This document shows positions 62,918 through 64,000 of a stretch of 64,000 nt of DNA, in pieces. The translations under genes and the position numbers were made by a program. Every line of letters begins with the position of its first letter. The first letter of the stretch is position 1. The DNA is from Alphaproteobacteria bacterium. GTDB taxonomy: Bacteria > Pseudomonadota > Alphaproteobacteria > Sphingomonadales > Sphingomonadaceae. Location of the stretch: assembly GCA_018823905.1 (NCBI GenBank), contig JAHJHL010000033.1, positions 1-64,000 of the forward strand, in the 5' to 3' direction. The notes under the pieces were generated by a model. The model did not search any database. It saw only the letters and a list, made by a program, of their open reading frames with translations, and had not been told where the DNA came from.

Positions 62918-64000
62918 ATGGAATATTTTACCGGCCTTGATGTCTCGATCGACGAAACCGCGATCTGCGTTGTCGGCGACGACGGGAAAGTCGCGTTCGA
63001 AACTGCTGTGGAAACCGATCCGGCTGCGATCGCGGAGGCATTGCGACCCTATGCGGATCGCATGCGCCGCGTCGGCCATGAAGCCGGATCGCTATCGCCG
63101 TGGCTGCATACCGAGCTGCTGGCGGAAGGTGTTCCAGCGGTCTGCCTTGAAACGCGTCATGTGCGCGCGGCGCTGTCGGCGCAGCGCAATAAGACCGACG
63201 CCAACGATGCGCTCGGTATCGCGCATATCATGCGGACTGGCTGGTTCCGCCAGGCGCACGTCAAGACGGACGCCTGCTATCGCATCCGCTTGCTGCTCGT
63301 TCAGCGCCGAAATCTCAAGCGCAAGTTCCTCGACCTCGAAAATGCCATCCGTCACTCGCTGAAAGTGTTCGGAATCCGGCTCGGCAAAGTCGGCCGCGGC
63401 GCCATGGAAAAGGCCGTGCGCGAGTCTGTGGCCGGCGATGCGATGACCGCTGGACTCATGGACTGCATGCTTCGCGCGCGCGCGGCGCTGTGGGCTGAAT
63501 ATCTGACGCTGCACAAGCTGGTCGTGCAGATCGCCATGCGCGACGAGCTATGTCGGCGGTTTATGGCAATCCCCGGTGTTGGTCCCGTCACCGCGCTCAG
63601 CTTCAGCAGCGCGATCGACGACCCGCAGCGCTTCCGTCGTTCGCGCAATGTCGCGGCCTACTTCGGGCTGACGTCGAAGCGATGGCAGTCGGGCACCTCG
63701 ATCGATGTCCACGGTCGCATCAGCAAGGCGGGCGATCCCGACGTGCGCCGCGCGCTCTACGAGGCTGCGTCGGCGATGCTCACCCGGTTCAAGGGCCGCG
63801 ACATGATCAAGACATGGGGGCTGAAGCTCGCGAAGACCAAGTGTCACGCGAAAGCCCGCGTCGCCGTCGCACGCAAACTTGCCATCGTGATGCACGCAAT
63901 GTGGCGCGACGGTACCTTTTACGTCGGCGATCCAGACGCGACTGCGCAGGACATCGACGCATCGAACGCAGCGAAACTGCAACGGCTCAGCCTCGCGAAC
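62918..64000 (+). CDS. IS110 family transposase (runs off the right edge)
   Basis: 361 codons are open from ATG 62918 to the window end, with no stop reached. The RuvC-like DEDD residues are visible: Asp8 (GLDVS), Glu55 (GHEAG), Asp94 and Asp97 (NKTDANDA). The C-terminal Transposase_20 region follows (FMAIPGVGPVTALSFSSAIDDPQRF, AYFGLTSKRWQSG, HGRISKAGDPDVRRALYEAA), which carries the catalytic serine in SKAGD. A strong ribosome site (gaaggag) precedes the ATG. It looks intact, so the element may be active. Confidence 0.92.
   Translation, partial: MEYFTGLDVSIDETAICVVGDDGKVAFETAVETDPAAIAEALRPYADRMRRVGHEAGSLSPWLHTELLAEGVPAVCLETRHVRAALSAQRNKTDANDALGIAHIMRTGWFRQAHVKTDACYRIRLLLVQRRNLKRKFLDLENAIRHSLKVFGIRLGKVGRGAMEKAVRESVAGDAMTAGLMDCMLRARAALWAEYLTLHKLVVQIAMRDELCRRFMAIPGVGPVTALSFSSAIDDPQRFRRSRNVAAYFGLTSKRWQSGTSIDVHGRISKAGDPDVRRALYEAASAMLTRFKGRDMIKTWGLKLAKTKCHAKARVAVARKLAIVMHAMWRDGTFYVGDPDATAQDIDASNAAKLQRLSLAN
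62918..64000 (+). mobile_element. IS110-type insertion sequence, partial
   Basis: The transposase and probably some non-coding DNA to its left form an IS110-family element truncated by the window end. No terminal inverted repeats or target duplication can be shown, which is normal for the family. The left boundary may lie within 62514-62917. Confidence 0.8.

Noticed and set aside
1..64000. CRISPR array or prophage
   Set aside because: No regularly spaced repeats, cas genes, or phage structural, terminase or integrase genes were seen anywhere in the window.

Overview
The window is high-GC alphaproteobacterial DNA, most likely from Sphingopyxis or a close relative in the Sphingomonadaceae. The evidence is the GcrA-type cell-cycle regulator, FecI/FecR/TonB-receptor circuits, tightly overlapping ATGA gene junctions, frequent TTG/GTG starts and palindromic intergenic repeats. 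No taxonomic marker such as 16S rRNA is present, so the genus is an inference.

Core chromosome, 0.1-29 kb: an SDR oxidoreductase and uvrC; a hotdog thioesterase/recO pair; a leuB-metZ-apaG-lysR run; an ECF sigma factor/membrane protein/beta-lactamase-like operon; parE; an outer-membrane barrel; gcrA with a thioesterase; an orphan ABC-2 permease; hspQ; a Yip1-like membrane protein; one tRNA-Ser(CGA); a secreted beta-propeller amidohydrolase; a CoA-transferase; yghU; tadE/tadG-like genes; a Phd-PAS fusion; an MBL hydrolase; and a pair of acyl-CoA dehydrogenases.

Surface and carbohydrate region, 29-51.3 kb: a FecI-FecR-TonB receptor operon with an STN-type receptor and a large autotransporter. 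These are followed by a glucan/trehalose locus: GH6 cellulase, a LacI regulator (apparently starting at ATT), GH3 glucosidase, TonB receptor, two MFS transporters, otsB, GH15 and otsA. Two matching palindromic operators lie in front of the GH3 gene. The likely logic is outer-membrane capture and periplasmic cleavage of beta-glucan, sugar import under LacI control, and trehalose metabolism from the imported glucose.

Accessory island, 51.4 kb to the right edge: base composition falls and gene density becomes uneven. It holds an HrgA-like nuclease, a PLD-family (BfiI-like) endonuclease candidate, two adenine methyltransferases of different classes, and a HicA-like small protein coupled to a 672-residue protein with ParB-like motifs. 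It also holds an AlpA/excisionase-like HTH protein, a SEC-C/PD-(D/E)XK fusion and an IS110 transposase that runs off the window. I read this as a defence island. The two most interesting units are the two-methyltransferase PLD restriction system and the HicA-like/ParB-like pair, for which I know no described function.
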